From: an uncultured Veillonellaceae bacterium
GTDB lineage: Bacteria > Bacillota > Negativicutes > Veillonellales > Veillonellaceae
Length of the DNA stretch: 64,000 bases
Direction: 5' to 3'
Assembly (NCBI GenBank): GCA_945867815.1
Contig: CAMBIX010000006.1
Coordinates: forward strand, 1-64,000
Shown: positions 18,804 through 26,958 of the stretch, piece after piece
How the letters are laid out: each line of letters begins with the position of its first letter
How positions within the stretch are numbered: the stretch's first letter is position 1
Made by a program: the position numbers and the translations under genes
The notes under the pieces: model-generated
What the model was told of the DNA's origin: nothing
What the model saw: the letters and a program-made list of their open reading frames with translations, nothing else
Databases searched by the model: none

Positions 18804-19327
18804 TATTCTTCTTTTAATAGCACAACTTCATCCAAGCCATCATATTCTTCCATCTTCACCTGGACATTTTCCGTATGAGATGTAGGAATGTTTTTACCTA
18901 CATAATCAGCTCGAATCGGTAGTTCCCGATGCCCCCTATCAACCAAAACGGCTAACTGTATGGCCCTGGGCCGGCCAACTTCCATTAAGGCATTTAAAGC
19001 CGCACGAATGGTCCGTCCTGTATATAAGACATCATCAACAAGAATAATAAGCTTATCTGTCGTATCTAGATTAAAAGGACGTCCCTCCTTAGACCGTCGA
19101 TCTCGATCATCCCTATACAAGGACACATCCATAGTCGCACAATCAATTTGTACCCCTTCAATAGCTTCAATCTGTCGTTGCAGGCGTTGTGCCAAATAGA
19201 CACCACGCCGCTCAATACCAACAATTAAGGCGTTAGACAAACCTTGATTCCGTTCCAAAATTTCATGGCTAATCCGCCGTATGGCTCGCATCATAGCCGC
19301 CTCATCCATTAAAATCTGTTTACTCAT
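18803..19327 (-). CDS. pyrR: PyrR bifunctional pyrimidine regulator / uracil phosphoribosyltransferase
   Basis: In Firmicutes PyrR binds pyr mRNA leaders in response to UMP and can also make UMP from uracil and PRPP. The 174-aa sequence has the PRPP loop VDDVLYTGRTIRAAL near residues 97-111 and the family-typical RRGVYLAQRLQ segment. No pyr biosynthetic genes follow it here; it is instead the third gene after lspA and rluD, a common Firmicute arrangement. The gene ends on the shared terminator with tmcAL. Confidence 0.94.
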   Translation of the reverse strand: MSKQILMDEAAMMRAIRRISHEILERNQGLSNALIVGIERRGVYLAQRLQRQIEAIEGVQIDCATMDVSLYRDDRDRRSKEGRPFNLDTTDKLIILVDDVLYTGRTIRAALNALMEVGRPRAIQLAVLVDRGHRELPIRADYVGKNIPTSHTENVQVKMEEYDGLDEVVLLKEE

Positions 19328-19332
19328 ACTGC

Positions 19333-20262
19333 CTACCTATTATGTTCTTTTGCATATGCTATACAAGCTAAGAAATCATCTGGCAAGGGGGCCTCAAAGT
19401 GCATAGGTTCCTCTGTAATTGGATGCTTTACATCTAAAGTTCTCGAATGTAATGCTTGGCCCTGAATAGGAAAATCCATTTTCTTATACCCATACAGAGG
19501 ATCGTTAACTAAGGGATGCCCAATATAAGCCATATGCACACGAATCTGATGGGTCCGCCCTGTTTCTAAGAGGCATTCGACTAGCGTCTGCTTGCCATAC
19601 CGTTCTAAAACGGTAAAATGAGTCACCGCCTCTTTACTATTTTCAAAGACGACAGCCATCTTTAAACGGTCTTTAGGATGACGCCCAATAGGCGCCTTTA
19701 TAGTGCCCTTACTTTCCTCAATATTTCCCTGTACAAGGGCATAATAAGTTCGTTTGGCTGAATGAGCCTTTACCTGCTTAGCCAAGCCTATATGAGCCAA
19801 ATCATTCTTAGCGGCCATCATTACCCCAGATGTATCCTTATCTAGACGATGCACAATGCCTGGGCGAATCTCCCCATTAATACCGGACAAATCCTTACAA
19901 TGGAACAGCAATGCATTGACTAAGGTGCCATCTTCATTACCTGGCGCTGGATGCACCACCATGCCCCTCGGCTTGTTGATTATGATAATATCATGGTCTT
20001 CATAAATAATAGAGAGAGGTATATCTTCTGGCTTTACTTCTAACCTATGAACCGGTGGAATACTTACCCGAATCTGCATATCCTTTACCAACTTTACATT
20101 GGCTTTGGCTTTTTTTACTCGGCCTCCTTCTTCCAGTACAATCTGGCCATCCTTTATAAGTTGCTGTACATAGCTGCGAGATCCTTCCATTTGCGCTGTT
20201 AAATAGACATCTAAGCGAAAGCCCTGTGCTGCTTCATTAACAATATACGTTAACTCTTTCAT
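19333..20262 (-). CDS. rluD: Pseudouridine synthase, RluA/RluD family
   Basis: Expected to convert uridines of large-subunit rRNA to pseudouridine. The 309-aa protein has an N-terminal S4 RNA-binding domain (residues about 14-75) and the catalytic motif HRLDKDTSGVM near 132-142 containing the active-site Asp. The length matches RluD and Bacillus YlyB. It overlaps the lspA stop by 4 bp and is followed 5 bp later by pyrR, so the three genes form one operon. The exact target position cannot be read from sequence. Confidence 0.92.
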   Translation of the reverse strand: MKELTYIVNEAAQGFRLDVYLTAQMEGSRSYVQQLIKDGQIVLEEGGRVKKAKANVKLVKDMQIRVSIPPVHRLEVKPEDIPLSIIYEDHDIIIINKPRGMVVHPAPGNEDGTLVNALLFHCKDLSGINGEIRPGIVHRLDKDTSGVMMAAKNDLAHIGLAKQVKAHSAKRTYYALVQGNIEESKGTIKAPIGRHPKDRLKMAVVFENSKEAVTHFTVLERYGKQTLVECLLETGRTHQIRVHMAYIGHPLVNDPLYGYKKMDFPIQGQALHSRTLDVKHPITEEPMHFEAPLPDDFLACIAYAKEHNR

Positions 20263-20714
20263 GCATCCTCCTCTTCATCCTTTTTATCATCTAAGCGCCA
20301 AAAACCAATCATCACCATAACTACGCCTAAGCAAATACCAATATCAGCTAGATTAAAAATAGGCCAATAAGGAACTTCAATAAAATCAACAACAGCCCTA
20401 TGAAACAAACGATCCCAGCCATTACCTAAGGCACCACTAAATACTAAGGCCGTCCCGTACTTTATCCACCAAGATCCATGCATAATGGCCTTATAGTAAT
20501 AAGCAATCACTAAAGCTAACCCGCAAACAATGCCTAAAAGCAGTGGCCGCTGATAAGATAAAAGGCCAAAAGCAGCCCCATAATTTAAAATATACGTAAT
20601 CGATAAGACGTGAGGAATAAGGGGAATACTCTGCCCCACGGTCATTAAGGAAGACACTAACCACTTAGTACCTAAATCAGCTACTAACCACAAAACAAGA
20701 ACCAAATAAAACAA
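20259..20714 (-). CDS. lspA: Lipoprotein signal peptidase (signal peptidase II)
   Basis: A membrane aspartic peptidase that removes signal peptides from prolipoproteins. The 151-aa protein has four hydrophobic segments and the two catalytic regions: NGWDRLFHRAVVDF, in which the first Asp lies, and FNLADIGI with the second. The start is TTG, placed 8 nt after GAGG; an upstream ATG is followed at once by a stop. It is the first gene of the lspA-rluD-pyrR operon. Confidence 0.95.
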   Translation of the reverse strand: MFYLVLVLWLVADLGTKWLVSSLMTVGQSIPLIPHVLSITYILNYGAAFGLLSYQRPLLLGIVCGLALVIAYYYKAIMHGSWWIKYGTALVFSGALGNGWDRLFHRAVVDFIEVPYWPIFNLADIGICLGVVMVMIGFWRLDDKKDEEEDA

Positions 20715-20749
20715 TACTACAGCCTCATTTCCTTTATTAGTCTGTCTGT

Positions 20750-20758
20750 ATTATACCA
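20750..20758 (-). promoter_or_regulatory. Extended -10 promoter of lspA operon
   Basis: On the minus strand TGGTATAAT fits an extended -10 (TG-N-TATAAT) 36 nt before the TTG start. No good -35 box is visible. Confidence 0.4.
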
Positions 20759-20815
20759 TTAGTTATAACTATATGCCTATCCAATCCTTACTATATAAAC
20801 ATAAAATAGACATAT

Positions 20816-20852
20816 AAAAAGTGCGTTCTGTTAATACAATAACAGAACGCAC
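20816..20852 (-). terminator. Terminator of the ferredoxin gene
   Basis: Perfect 13-bp stem, arms GTGCGTTCTGTTA and TAACAGAACGCAC, with a TTTTT tract on the minus strand, 40 bp after the ferredoxin stop. Confidence 0.9.
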
Positions 20853-20891
20853 TCTCATATAAGCTACTTACTAGCTTATGACCTGAATTGA

Positions 20892-21059
20892 TTATTCAGC
20901 TGGGTGAATTGTACCTACTGGGCAAACGGATTCGCAAGAACCGCAGTCGATGCAAGTATCATTAATTTCATACTTAGTTTCGCCTTCGGAAATAGCGCCT
21001 ACTGGGCAAACAGATGCGCAAGAACCACATTTAATGCAATCATCACCAATAACTCTCAT
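20892..21059 (-). CDS. 2[4Fe-4S] ferredoxin
   Basis: A 55-aa clostridial-type ferredoxin, a soluble low-potential electron carrier. It contains two CxxCxxCxxxCP motifs: CIKCGSCASVCPVG near residues 8-21 and CIDCGSCESVCPVG near 36-49. These bind two [4Fe-4S] clusters with the normal cysteine crossover. GGAGG lies 7 nt before the ATG. It has a near-consensus promoter and its own strong terminator, pointing to high monocistronic expression. Electron partners such as hydrogenase or pyruvate:ferredoxin oxidoreductase are likely but not shown here. Confidence 0.95.
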   Translation of the reverse strand: MRVIGDDCIKCGSCASVCPVGAISEGETKYEINDTCIDCGSCESVCPVGTIHPAE

Positions 21060-21145
21060 TGTATAGACCTCCGAAAAAAATCATATATAAGAGCAACCTA
21101 CTTAGGCTGCCTTTTTATGAGATACTTACCTCAAATTTCGTTCTC

Positions 21146-21174
21146 ATTATGACACGGAAAGTAACCCTTGTCAA
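21146..21174 (-). promoter_or_regulatory. Strong promoter of the ferredoxin gene
   Basis: TTGACA (21169-21174) and CATAAT (21146-21151) on the minus strand are 17 bp apart, giving a leader of about 80 nt. Confidence 0.85.
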
Positions 21175-21422
21175 ACAAATTCTCCTATTTATTTATTCGT
21201 AATAAACATTTTTATTATGTTGTTACAAGATGATTACTGCGTTATAAAACCAGTATTGAAAGCATTTTTCATTACTTTTTCTAGTAATGACTCTCGTTTC
21301 TTCTAATAAATCAATAACTAACAATCTGATTTTATTTATTCTCATTTACGAGGCTAAACCCTATCGTAACCTATTGAAAACGATTCTACAAGATAGACAG
21401 ACTATCCATCCTCTATAAAATT
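21175..21422. other. Intergenic stretch between pgi and ferredoxin
   Basis: AT-rich interval downstream of pgi. A short hairpin (GATAG-CTATC) near 21395-21410 is too weak to call a terminator. I see no coding frame or RNA gene here. Confidence 0.5.
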
Positions 21423-22856
21423 CTATGCTTTCTGCTTGCGTTCTTGTAACTTAGGCCCTAATAGGCGCTTATAAATTTCTACGCCTGGCTGGTCAAAGGC
21501 ATCTACATCGGCTAGGATGCTTTCATAGAAAATAGCCCAACAAAATAAAAACATAAGCTGCCCCAAGTAAAAAGCATTCAACTTAGGCAAGGTAATGCAC
21601 AGGTTAAACCGTCCATCCATGGCCTGTGCCTCTGCATTGGATTCTAGCGCTACATCCATAATATCTGCCAGACTATGACCAGATAGACTGGCTAACTTAG
21701 CATACTTAGGATAGCGGTCAGGCACAAGAATCGTCTTATCCCAATCAGCTACCCGAATAAACTGAACCACCTTATTGTATAAACCTTCTTGGTGTTCCTG
21801 TACCTGCGCATGCATATCGGTCGTACCTATAGCCACGACTGGCGTTCGCCCATAATGACTACCATCTGACCGTTTTTTACCAAGTGATTCCGCCAAGAGT
21901 TGTACATACCATTCAGATAAAGACTTAAGGCAGGCACCATAAGGCATACATACTTCAATAACCCGGTCATAAGAAACGGCGCTAATATATTTCAATACCG
22001 CTAATAGCAAGGCTGGATTGTCTCTTAAGTTAGCAGATTCACAAATCTGATCCATGGCCCTTGCCCCTAACAAAAAGGACTCAATGTCAAAGCCAACAGC
22101 CGCTCCGACTAATAGACCAACTTCTGTAAAGACGGAAAAACGTCCACCTACCCCATCAGGCACAGAAAAAATAGGCCACTGATTCTCTACGGCCATCTTG
22201 TGAAGCAGGGTCTCCTTGTCATCTTGGCATAAATCTGTAACCGCTGTCACTTCATAAGCAATCTGAGCATCAATAAGCGCCTGCTCTATAATCATAAAAT
22301 TGGACATAGGCTCTATAGTTGACCCTGATTTAGAAATAACAATCAGCATGACCTTATAGCCTGACTTAGCCTTAGCCTGCAACTGTAAGGCATGGATTAA
22401 TTCACTTACAGCCACTGTATCCACATTATTACCACTAAAATACAAGCGAGGATACCCATCCCGCTCTAGGTCGGAATGACTATTCCAAAAGGAGCCACAA
22501 TGAACATCAAATAAGACCTTACCGCCCAAATAGGAACCACCGACGCCAAAGGCAACGACTGCATCGATGTCATCTTGGCAATGCTGGCGAAAAACGTCTA
22601 AACGCTCCATTAATTCCGGCGTATTTAATCCATCTGGACGAATATAGGGTAACTGTGAAAATAAAACGGCTTCCTCTTCCCCATCTTTAGATAGGTGGCC
22701 CTCAACGCGCCCTTCTTGACGCAAATACTGACCACAAGAAAGAGCCTTATCAATCTTATCTTTAATGGCCTCTATATCAAAAGAGCTAATCCCTTTTTCA
22801 TTTTCTATATACCTTGTATCTATCTCTATCCCTGTTGGATATGTATATACTCCCAT
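21423..22856 (-). CDS. pgi: Glucose-6-phosphate isomerase
   Basis: Interconverts glucose-6-phosphate and fructose-6-phosphate. The 477-aa protein has AFGVGGSYLGGK near residues 103-114, the sugar-phosphate-binding VISKSGSTIEP, GVGGRFSVFTEVGLL with the catalytic Arg, and the conserved Glu/His region around SLSEWYVQLLAESLGKK. The gene stands alone, between the ferredoxin and a divergent polysaccharide deacetylase. An extended -10 element lies about 130 bp upstream. Confidence 0.95.
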   Translation of the reverse strand: MGVYTYPTGIEIDTRYIENEKGISSFDIEAIKDKIDKALSCGQYLRQEGRVEGHLSKDGEEEAVLFSQLPYIRPDGLNTPELMERLDVFRQHCQDDIDAVVAFGVGGSYLGGKVLFDVHCGSFWNSHSDLERDGYPRLYFSGNNVDTVAVSELIHALQLQAKAKSGYKVMLIVISKSGSTIEPMSNFMIIEQALIDAQIAYEVTAVTDLCQDDKETLLHKMAVENQWPIFSVPDGVGGRFSVFTEVGLLVGAAVGFDIESFLLGARAMDQICESANLRDNPALLLAVLKYISAVSYDRVIEVCMPYGACLKSLSEWYVQLLAESLGKKRSDGSHYGRTPVVAIGTTDMHAQVQEHQEGLYNKVVQFIRVADWDKTILVPDRYPKYAKLASLSGHSLADIMDVALESNAEAQAMDGRFNLCITLPKLNAFYLGQLMFLFCWAIFYESILADVDAFDQPGVEIYKRLLGPKLQERKQKA

Positions 22857-23230
22857 ACTATCCCTTTACCCTTTACTAACTAATCTCTTATTTACTAGTT
22901 TTATCTTTATATATTCCTTTTATTTTACATCTGCTATAGGTAACGTTTTAAGTGGTATTTCTTTCTTTGCATCTAACGAATAAAATTATATCACATATAG
23001 GCTTTATTTTATACCAAGCCCATCTATAACAAGTCTATAAATTATCTGTCTCTCATCTTGTAAGAGCCACTAAGCCTATGCTATTCTTAGTAGGCAAGTG
23101 ATTAAAGCAACTAGCATTCATTTTATAAAGAGAGAGATAGTTAACCGTATTCTACGTGATTTCTAAGACGTGTAAGAATCCACCTGCCTAGCAAGACATG
23201 TATCATTTCTTATACTAACAAGGGCAAACT
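22857..23230. other. Divergent intergenic region pgi / polysaccharide deacetylase
   Basis: The interval carries promoters for both neighbours. For pgi (minus) an extended -10, TGATATAAT, lies at 22985-22993. For the deacetylase (plus) a promoter at 23058-23087 overlaps an inverted repeat. No coding frame with a ribosome binding site was seen. Confidence 0.5.
23058..23095 (+). promoter_or_regulatory. Deacetylase promoter overlapped by an inverted repeat
   Basis: TTGTAA (23058-23063) and TATTCT (23082-23087) are 18 bp apart, with TG in the extended -10 position. An imperfect inverted repeat at 23066-23095, GCC-ACTAAG and CTTAGT-A-GGC, spans the spacer and -10, a possible repressor site. Confidence 0.4.
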
Positions 23231-24082
23231 ATGTACAAACAAATTGGATTAAAACTATTACTGACCATCGTCGCCATTCTAGCCTGCATCGGCTTATATA
23301 CAGGCTTTACCTGGGAAACGGCACCAGACTATAACCTTTATGGCGTCCCTGTCTTAAACTACCATGAAGTAAACGATGATAAATTCTCTCCTCTCGCCAT
23401 GGGAATCGGCCATTTTGAACAACAAATGGATTACCTACACAAAAACGGTTATCACACCATTACACCCGACCAGTTATATGACTATCTCACCAAAGGCACG
23501 GCTCTGCCAGATAAGCCTGTACTCATCACCTTTGATGATGGCTATGAAGATAATTACAAAAACGCCTTTCCTTATCTCCGTAAATATAATATGAAAGCTA
23601 CCCTCTTTGTTATTGGCGATGACGTAGGTAAGCCGAACTTTATGACGGCAGCCCAACTTCAAGAAATAGACAAGCAAAATATTGATGTACAAGGCCACAC
23701 CTGGACTCATCGCGATATGCGTAAATTATCCTACCAAGAAGTCCTTGACGAACAAACCCACGTAAAGCACTACTTGGAGAATCTACTACATAAACCCATT
23801 TACTATACAGCCTACCCTTGTGGCTTTACCTCTCCGACCGTAGAAGCCGCCACCAAGGCGGCAGGTTACCGTCTAGCTTGGACTGTAAAAACAGGCGATG
23901 ACAAACCAGGGCAAAATCTATACGCCCTGCCTCGTATGCCTGTCTTTGAAGGTGACGACGCCTTCCTAAGTTTGCGCTTACGCCTTCATATGTCCCCTAC
24001 CGTTACCGATTTATGGACTTTACGTGATGATTTGGTAGCTCGTCATTTGTATTGGTTAGCTAATTTTGTACCATTATTTTAA
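23231..24082 (+). CDS. Membrane-anchored polysaccharide deacetylase (NodB domain)
   Basis: A 283-aa protein with a hydrophobic N-terminal segment (residues 7-25), probably a signal anchor, and a NodB-type CE4 domain. The metal-binding motif TFDDGYEDN is at 100-108 and the HTWTHRDM histidine motif is near 155-162, so zinc-dependent N-deacetylase activity is plausible. Likely substrates are cell-envelope polysaccharides or peptidoglycan; the sequence does not decide. It is one of three plus-strand genes, alone, and followed by unusual tandem hairpins that could terminate it. Confidence 0.9.
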   Translation: MYKQIGLKLLLTIVAILACIGLYTGFTWETAPDYNLYGVPVLNYHEVNDDKFSPLAMGIGHFEQQMDYLHKNGYHTITPDQLYDYLTKGTALPDKPVLITFDDGYEDNYKNAFPYLRKYNMKATLFVIGDDVGKPNFMTAAQLQEIDKQNIDVQGHTWTHRDMRKLSYQEVLDEQTHVKHYLENLLHKPIYYTAYPCGFTSPTVEAATKAAGYRLAWTVKTGDDKPGQNLYALPRMPVFEGDDAFLSLRLRLHMSPTVTDLWTLRDDLVARHLYWLANFVPLF

Positions 24083-24102
24083 TAAGAAATAAATAGATAA
24101 AA

Positions 24103-24166
24103 AGAGAGGCGTATCTCGCCAAAGAGCCTTAAGTTATACTAGCTCACAAAGGATACGCCTCTTTTT
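24103..24166. terminator. Structured hairpin element, copy 1 (terminator)
   Basis: Outer stem AGAGGCGTATC (24105-24115) with GATACGCCTCT (24152-24162), inner stem GAGC-GCTC and a 14-nt apical loop, followed by TTTTT on the plus strand. The minus strand also ends in CTCTCTTTTT. It probably terminates the deacetylase and, from the other side, thrS. Confidence 0.65.
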
Positions 24167-24187
24167 CTATTTCTATGCACACGAAGA

Positions 24188-24250
24188 AGAGAGGCATATC
24201 CCGTCAAGAGTCTTACATAATACCAGCTCACGAGGGATGTACCTCTCTTT
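24188..24250. repeat. Structured hairpin element, copy 2
   Basis: A diverged copy of the preceding hairpin, 85 bp further on. The outer stem AGAGAGGCATATCCC (24188-24202) pairs with 24234-24248 with one mismatch and one wobble. The inner stem is GAGT-GCTC and the apical loop ends ACCAGCTCAC as in copy 1. Confidence 0.6.
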
Positions 24251-24292
24251 CATTATGTCCTTATTTTATTTATTGTAACTATCTTTTATCTA

Positions 24293-26203
24293 TTAAGCAC
24301 GGTCCTTAACTTCTTTTTGAATCTGTGCTAAGAAATCTTGCCACTTCATTGTACCCTGTTCTCCTTGTCCGCGTTTACGAATGGCAACTGTTCCATCTTC
24401 TGCTTCGCGGTCACCCACAACTAACATATAAGGTACCTTTTCCATCTGTGCCTGACGAATCTTATAGCCAATCTTTTCATTGCGGTCATCTAATTCCACA
24501 CGAATGTAAGCTTTCTTAAAGGCCTGACGAATTTCTTCCGCATAGGCATTATGTTTTTCACTAATTGGCATAATCTTAACCTGTACAGGAGCCAACCAAG
24601 TTGGGAACGCACCAGCATAATGTTCAATTAGGATACCAATAAAGCGTTCCATAGAACCAAAGCAAGCACGATGAATCATAATTGGTTGATGTTTCTGTCC
24701 ATCTTCACCAATGTATTCCATATGGAAACGTTCTGGCAAGTTCATATCTAACTGAATCGTACCACACTGCCAAGTACGTCCCAAGGAATCCCGAATATGG
24801 TAATCAAGCTTAGGACCATAGAAAGCACCGTCCCCTTCATTAATCTGGTAAGGAATCTGCTTTTCTTCAATAGCTTCCTTCAGAGCCTGAGTAGCCATAT
24901 CCCAAATCTTATCATCCCCCATAGCATTGTCTGGTTTTGTACTTAATTCAACACGATATGTTAAACCAAACTGGCTATAAATACGATCAAATAAGTCCAT
25001 AACGCTCATTAATTCCGACTTAATCTGAGATGGCAACATGAATACATGCGCATCATCCTGAGTGAAACTGCGTACACGGAACAAACCATGCAAGGCACCA
25101 CTTAGTTCATGACGATGGACAAGACCTAGTTCAGCCATACGTATTGGTAGATCTCGGTAAGAATGGGGTTCGTTTTCATAAACCAAGATACCACCTGGGC
25201 AGTTCATTGGTTTAATAGCATAATCTTCCCCATCAATTTTCGTTGTGTACATATTTTCACGATAATGATCCCAGTGACCAGACTGTTCCCATAACTGGCG
25301 GTTCAAAATAATCGGCGTACGTACTTCTTCATAATCAAAATCATGATGCACTTCCCGCCAGAAATTTTCTAATTCATTGCGAAGAGCCATACCCTTTGGC
25401 AAGAAGAATGGGAACCCAGGCCCTTGTTCCTTAATAACGAACAAGCCTAATTCTTTACCCAATTTACGATGGTCACGGCGAGCCGCTTCTTCTAATAAAG
25501 CAATATAATTATCTAATTCAGCCTGTTTTTCAAAAGCCGTTCCATAAATACGCTGCAACATCTTATTCTTTTCATTACCACGCCAGTAAGCACCAGCTAA
25601 GCTCTGTAATTTAAAGGCTTTTACCTTGCCTGTGGAAGCCAAATGCGGACCTGCACAAAGGTCTATAAAATCGCCTTGTTTGTAAGTAGAAATAACCGCA
25701 TCAGCTGGCAAATCATTAATTAGCTCTACCTTATAATCTTCCTTCTTACTCTTAAACAAGTCTAAGGCTTCTTGACGGGACATAACTTCCTTCGTAATTG
25801 GATAATTTTCCTTTACGATTTTATGCATTTCCGCTTCAATTTTAGGCAAATCCTCTGGCACCAATACATGTTCCATATCAATGTCATAATAGAAACCATT
25901 TTCAATGGATGGACCAATGGCTAATTTAGCTTCTGGCCAAATCCGCTTAATAGCCTGAGCCATAACATGAGAAGCGGTATGACGAAGTGTATCTTTACCA
26001 CCCTGATCAGCAAAAGTTAAAAAATTAACATGCGAACCATCAACTAAAGCTTCTCGTAAATCTGTCGTTTGTCCATCTACGTCAGCAGCTAAAACTTTCT
26101 TAGCCAAACTATTGGAAATCGCTTTAACCGCTTCCCCTAACGTTGTACCAGCTGGATAGGATTTACTACTGCCGTCTGGTAATATAATTGCTACATCTGC
26201 CAT
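24293..26203 (-). CDS. thrS: Threonyl-tRNA synthetase
   Basis: Charges tRNA-Thr. The 636-aa protein shows the N-terminal TGS domain (residues 1-62), the editing domain with HTASHVMAQAI near 76-86, and class II catalytic motifs (MNCPGG, RSFTQDDAH). The C-terminal anticodon-binding domain starts about residue 540. Length is normal. The ATG follows TAGGAGG. Expression is controlled by a T-box leader at 26375-26613 with its own promoter, so the gene should be induced when tRNA-Thr is uncharged. Confidence 0.97.
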   Translation of the reverse strand: MADVAIILPDGSSKSYPAGTTLGEAVKAISNSLAKKVLAADVDGQTTDLREALVDGSHVNFLTFADQGGKDTLRHTASHVMAQAIKRIWPEAKLAIGPSIENGFYYDIDMEHVLVPEDLPKIEAEMHKIVKENYPITKEVMSRQEALDLFKSKKEDYKVELINDLPADAVISTYKQGDFIDLCAGPHLASTGKVKAFKLQSLAGAYWRGNEKNKMLQRIYGTAFEKQAELDNYIALLEEAARRDHRKLGKELGLFVIKEQGPGFPFFLPKGMALRNELENFWREVHHDFDYEEVRTPIILNRQLWEQSGHWDHYRENMYTTKIDGEDYAIKPMNCPGGILVYENEPHSYRDLPIRMAELGLVHRHELSGALHGLFRVRSFTQDDAHVFMLPSQIKSELMSVMDLFDRIYSQFGLTYRVELSTKPDNAMGDDKIWDMATQALKEAIEEKQIPYQINEGDGAFYGPKLDYHIRDSLGRTWQCGTIQLDMNLPERFHMEYIGEDGQKHQPIMIHRACFGSMERFIGILIEHYAGAFPTWLAPVQVKIMPISEKHNAYAEEIRQAFKKAYIRVELDDRNEKIGYKIRQAQMEKVPYMLVVGDREAEDGTVAIRKRGQGEQGTMKWQDFLAQIQKEVKDRA

Positions 26204-26374
26204 CTTACTTACCTCCTATAATTTAATGTTGCCGGCGGGACACGACTAACATCAAATATACACTTGTATCAAAATTTTCTATTATTCTATTTATATTGCT
26301 ATCCTTTAGCCACTAGAAAGAACCAAATCTATAACCAATGATTCTAAAATAGGACTTACTTTCTTGCAATATAA

Positions 26375-26613
26375 AAGACCCCGTCCGCCAAGGGACGAGG
26401 TCATCGTGGTTCCACCCTAGTTAACGAATTGATAGGCATCAATCCATTCACTTTACAACGGCTAACGGCGTTACCCGGATAAATCTACTCATCTTCAACC
26501 TATCAGTTTGAAGGGGGTAATAGCTACATATCTATAAAAGGCTCACAGCCAAGGCCTTTCTCTCTGCTATAGAGGGATGTGTTATCATGTCCTTCGCATT
26601 ACTTTTTTCGTAT
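26375..26613 (-). promoter_or_regulatory. T-box leader of thrS
   Basis: On the minus strand the hallmark AGGGTGGAACCACG is followed by a terminator (26375-26402) with GACC-CGTCC and GGACGGGGTC arms and a T tract. That T-box sequence would form the alternative antiterminator when uncharged tRNA binds. A long stem I region precedes it. The ACC triplet at 26516-26518 is a possible Thr specifier, not proven without folding. The leader ends about 170 bp before the thrS start. Confidence 0.9.
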
Positions 26614-26619
26614 GCACAT

Positions 26620-26648
26620 ACTCTAACAGGAATACATCCATCTGTCAA
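26620..26648 (-). promoter_or_regulatory. Promoter of the thrS T-box transcript
   Basis: TTGACA (26643-26648) and TAGAGT (26620-26625) on the minus strand are 17 bp apart, just upstream of the T-box. Confidence 0.8.
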
Positions 26649-26772
26649 TACATAAAAGACAAAAGAATTTAAGTTATGTGTAAAAACTAGTCTCATACTC
26701 TTATTAGCCTAATTTCTTCTTCCTATCAGGAAGTGTAAAAAGCTAGTACCTATAAAGGGTCTTGACAGGTCA

Positions 26773-26781
26773 TGCTATAAT
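26773..26781 (+). promoter_or_regulatory. Extended -10 promoter of the small toxin-like gene
   Basis: TGCTATAAT is a consensus extended -10. The TTGACA at 26762-26767 is only 8 bp away and cannot act as its -35. Transcription would begin near 26788, about 15 nt before the Shine-Dalgarno-proximal start. Confidence 0.6.
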
Positions 26782-26802
26782 TATCTCGCTCTTTGAAGGG
26801 AG

Positions 26803-26898
26803 GTGATTATCATAGACCTATTCATTTTAATATGGGCAACATTTATTGCCCCAAGCTTACTACTATTACTAAAGTGGTGGCTAGAAAAATATAAATAA
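26803..26898 (+). CDS. Small hydrophobic peptide, Fst/par-like type I toxin candidate
   Basis: A frame of at most 31 codons encoding a peptide with one membrane-spanning stretch. It begins near IIDLFILIWATFIAPSL, continues Leu-rich, and ends with a Trp-Trp pair and a charged tail (WWLEKYK). The DLF start, an internal I-A-P motif and a short charged tail recall Fst-family toxins of Gram-positive type I systems. A very strong GGGAGGTGAT precedes it, but no ATG is in frame. The only GTG (26803) lies inside the Shine-Dalgarno, so the real start may be ATC or ATA at 26809-26814. It is too short to identify by homology from sequence alone. Confidence 0.6.
   Translation: MIIIDLFILIWATFIAPSLLLLLKWWLEKYK
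26815..26827. repeat. 13-bp direct repeat, copy A (toxin start region)
   Basis: GACCTATTCATTT, covering the first codons after the probable start of the small peptide. An identical copy lies at 26946-26958 inside the opposing transcript. Confidence 0.85.
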
Positions 26899-26902
26899 AT
26901 AG

Positions 26903-26932
26903 AAAAAAGGACGGCGTTTGCCGTCCTTTTTT
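26903..26932. terminator. Bidirectional terminator shared by toxin and antisense RNA
   Basis: A perfect 7-bp GGACGGC-GCCGTCC stem with GTTT loop is flanked by AAAAAA on the left and TTTTTT on the right, so it works from both directions. It starts 5 nt after the small-peptide stop. Confidence 0.92.
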
Positions 26933-26945
26933 CTTGCTCTTTTAT

Positions 26946-26958
26946 GACCTATTCATTT
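26946..26958. repeat. 13-bp direct repeat, copy B (antisense RNA region)
   Basis: GACCTATTCATTT again, identical to 26815-26827. A partial third copy, GACCTATTA, begins at 26994 within the antisense promoter spacer. Confidence 0.85.

Noticed and set aside
20904-21152. Plus-strand frame over the ferredoxin gene
   Set aside because: It is antisense to the cysteine motifs of the ferredoxin and has no ribosome binding site.
26762-26781. TTGACA followed by TATAAT read as a classical promoter
   Set aside because: The spacing is only 8 bp; the extended -10 alone is used for the call.
26831-26893. Alternative ATG frame (20 codons) inside the toxin-like gene
   Set aside because: It is not spaced to the Shine-Dalgarno and encodes a non-hydrophobic peptide; the other frame fits a membrane toxin.
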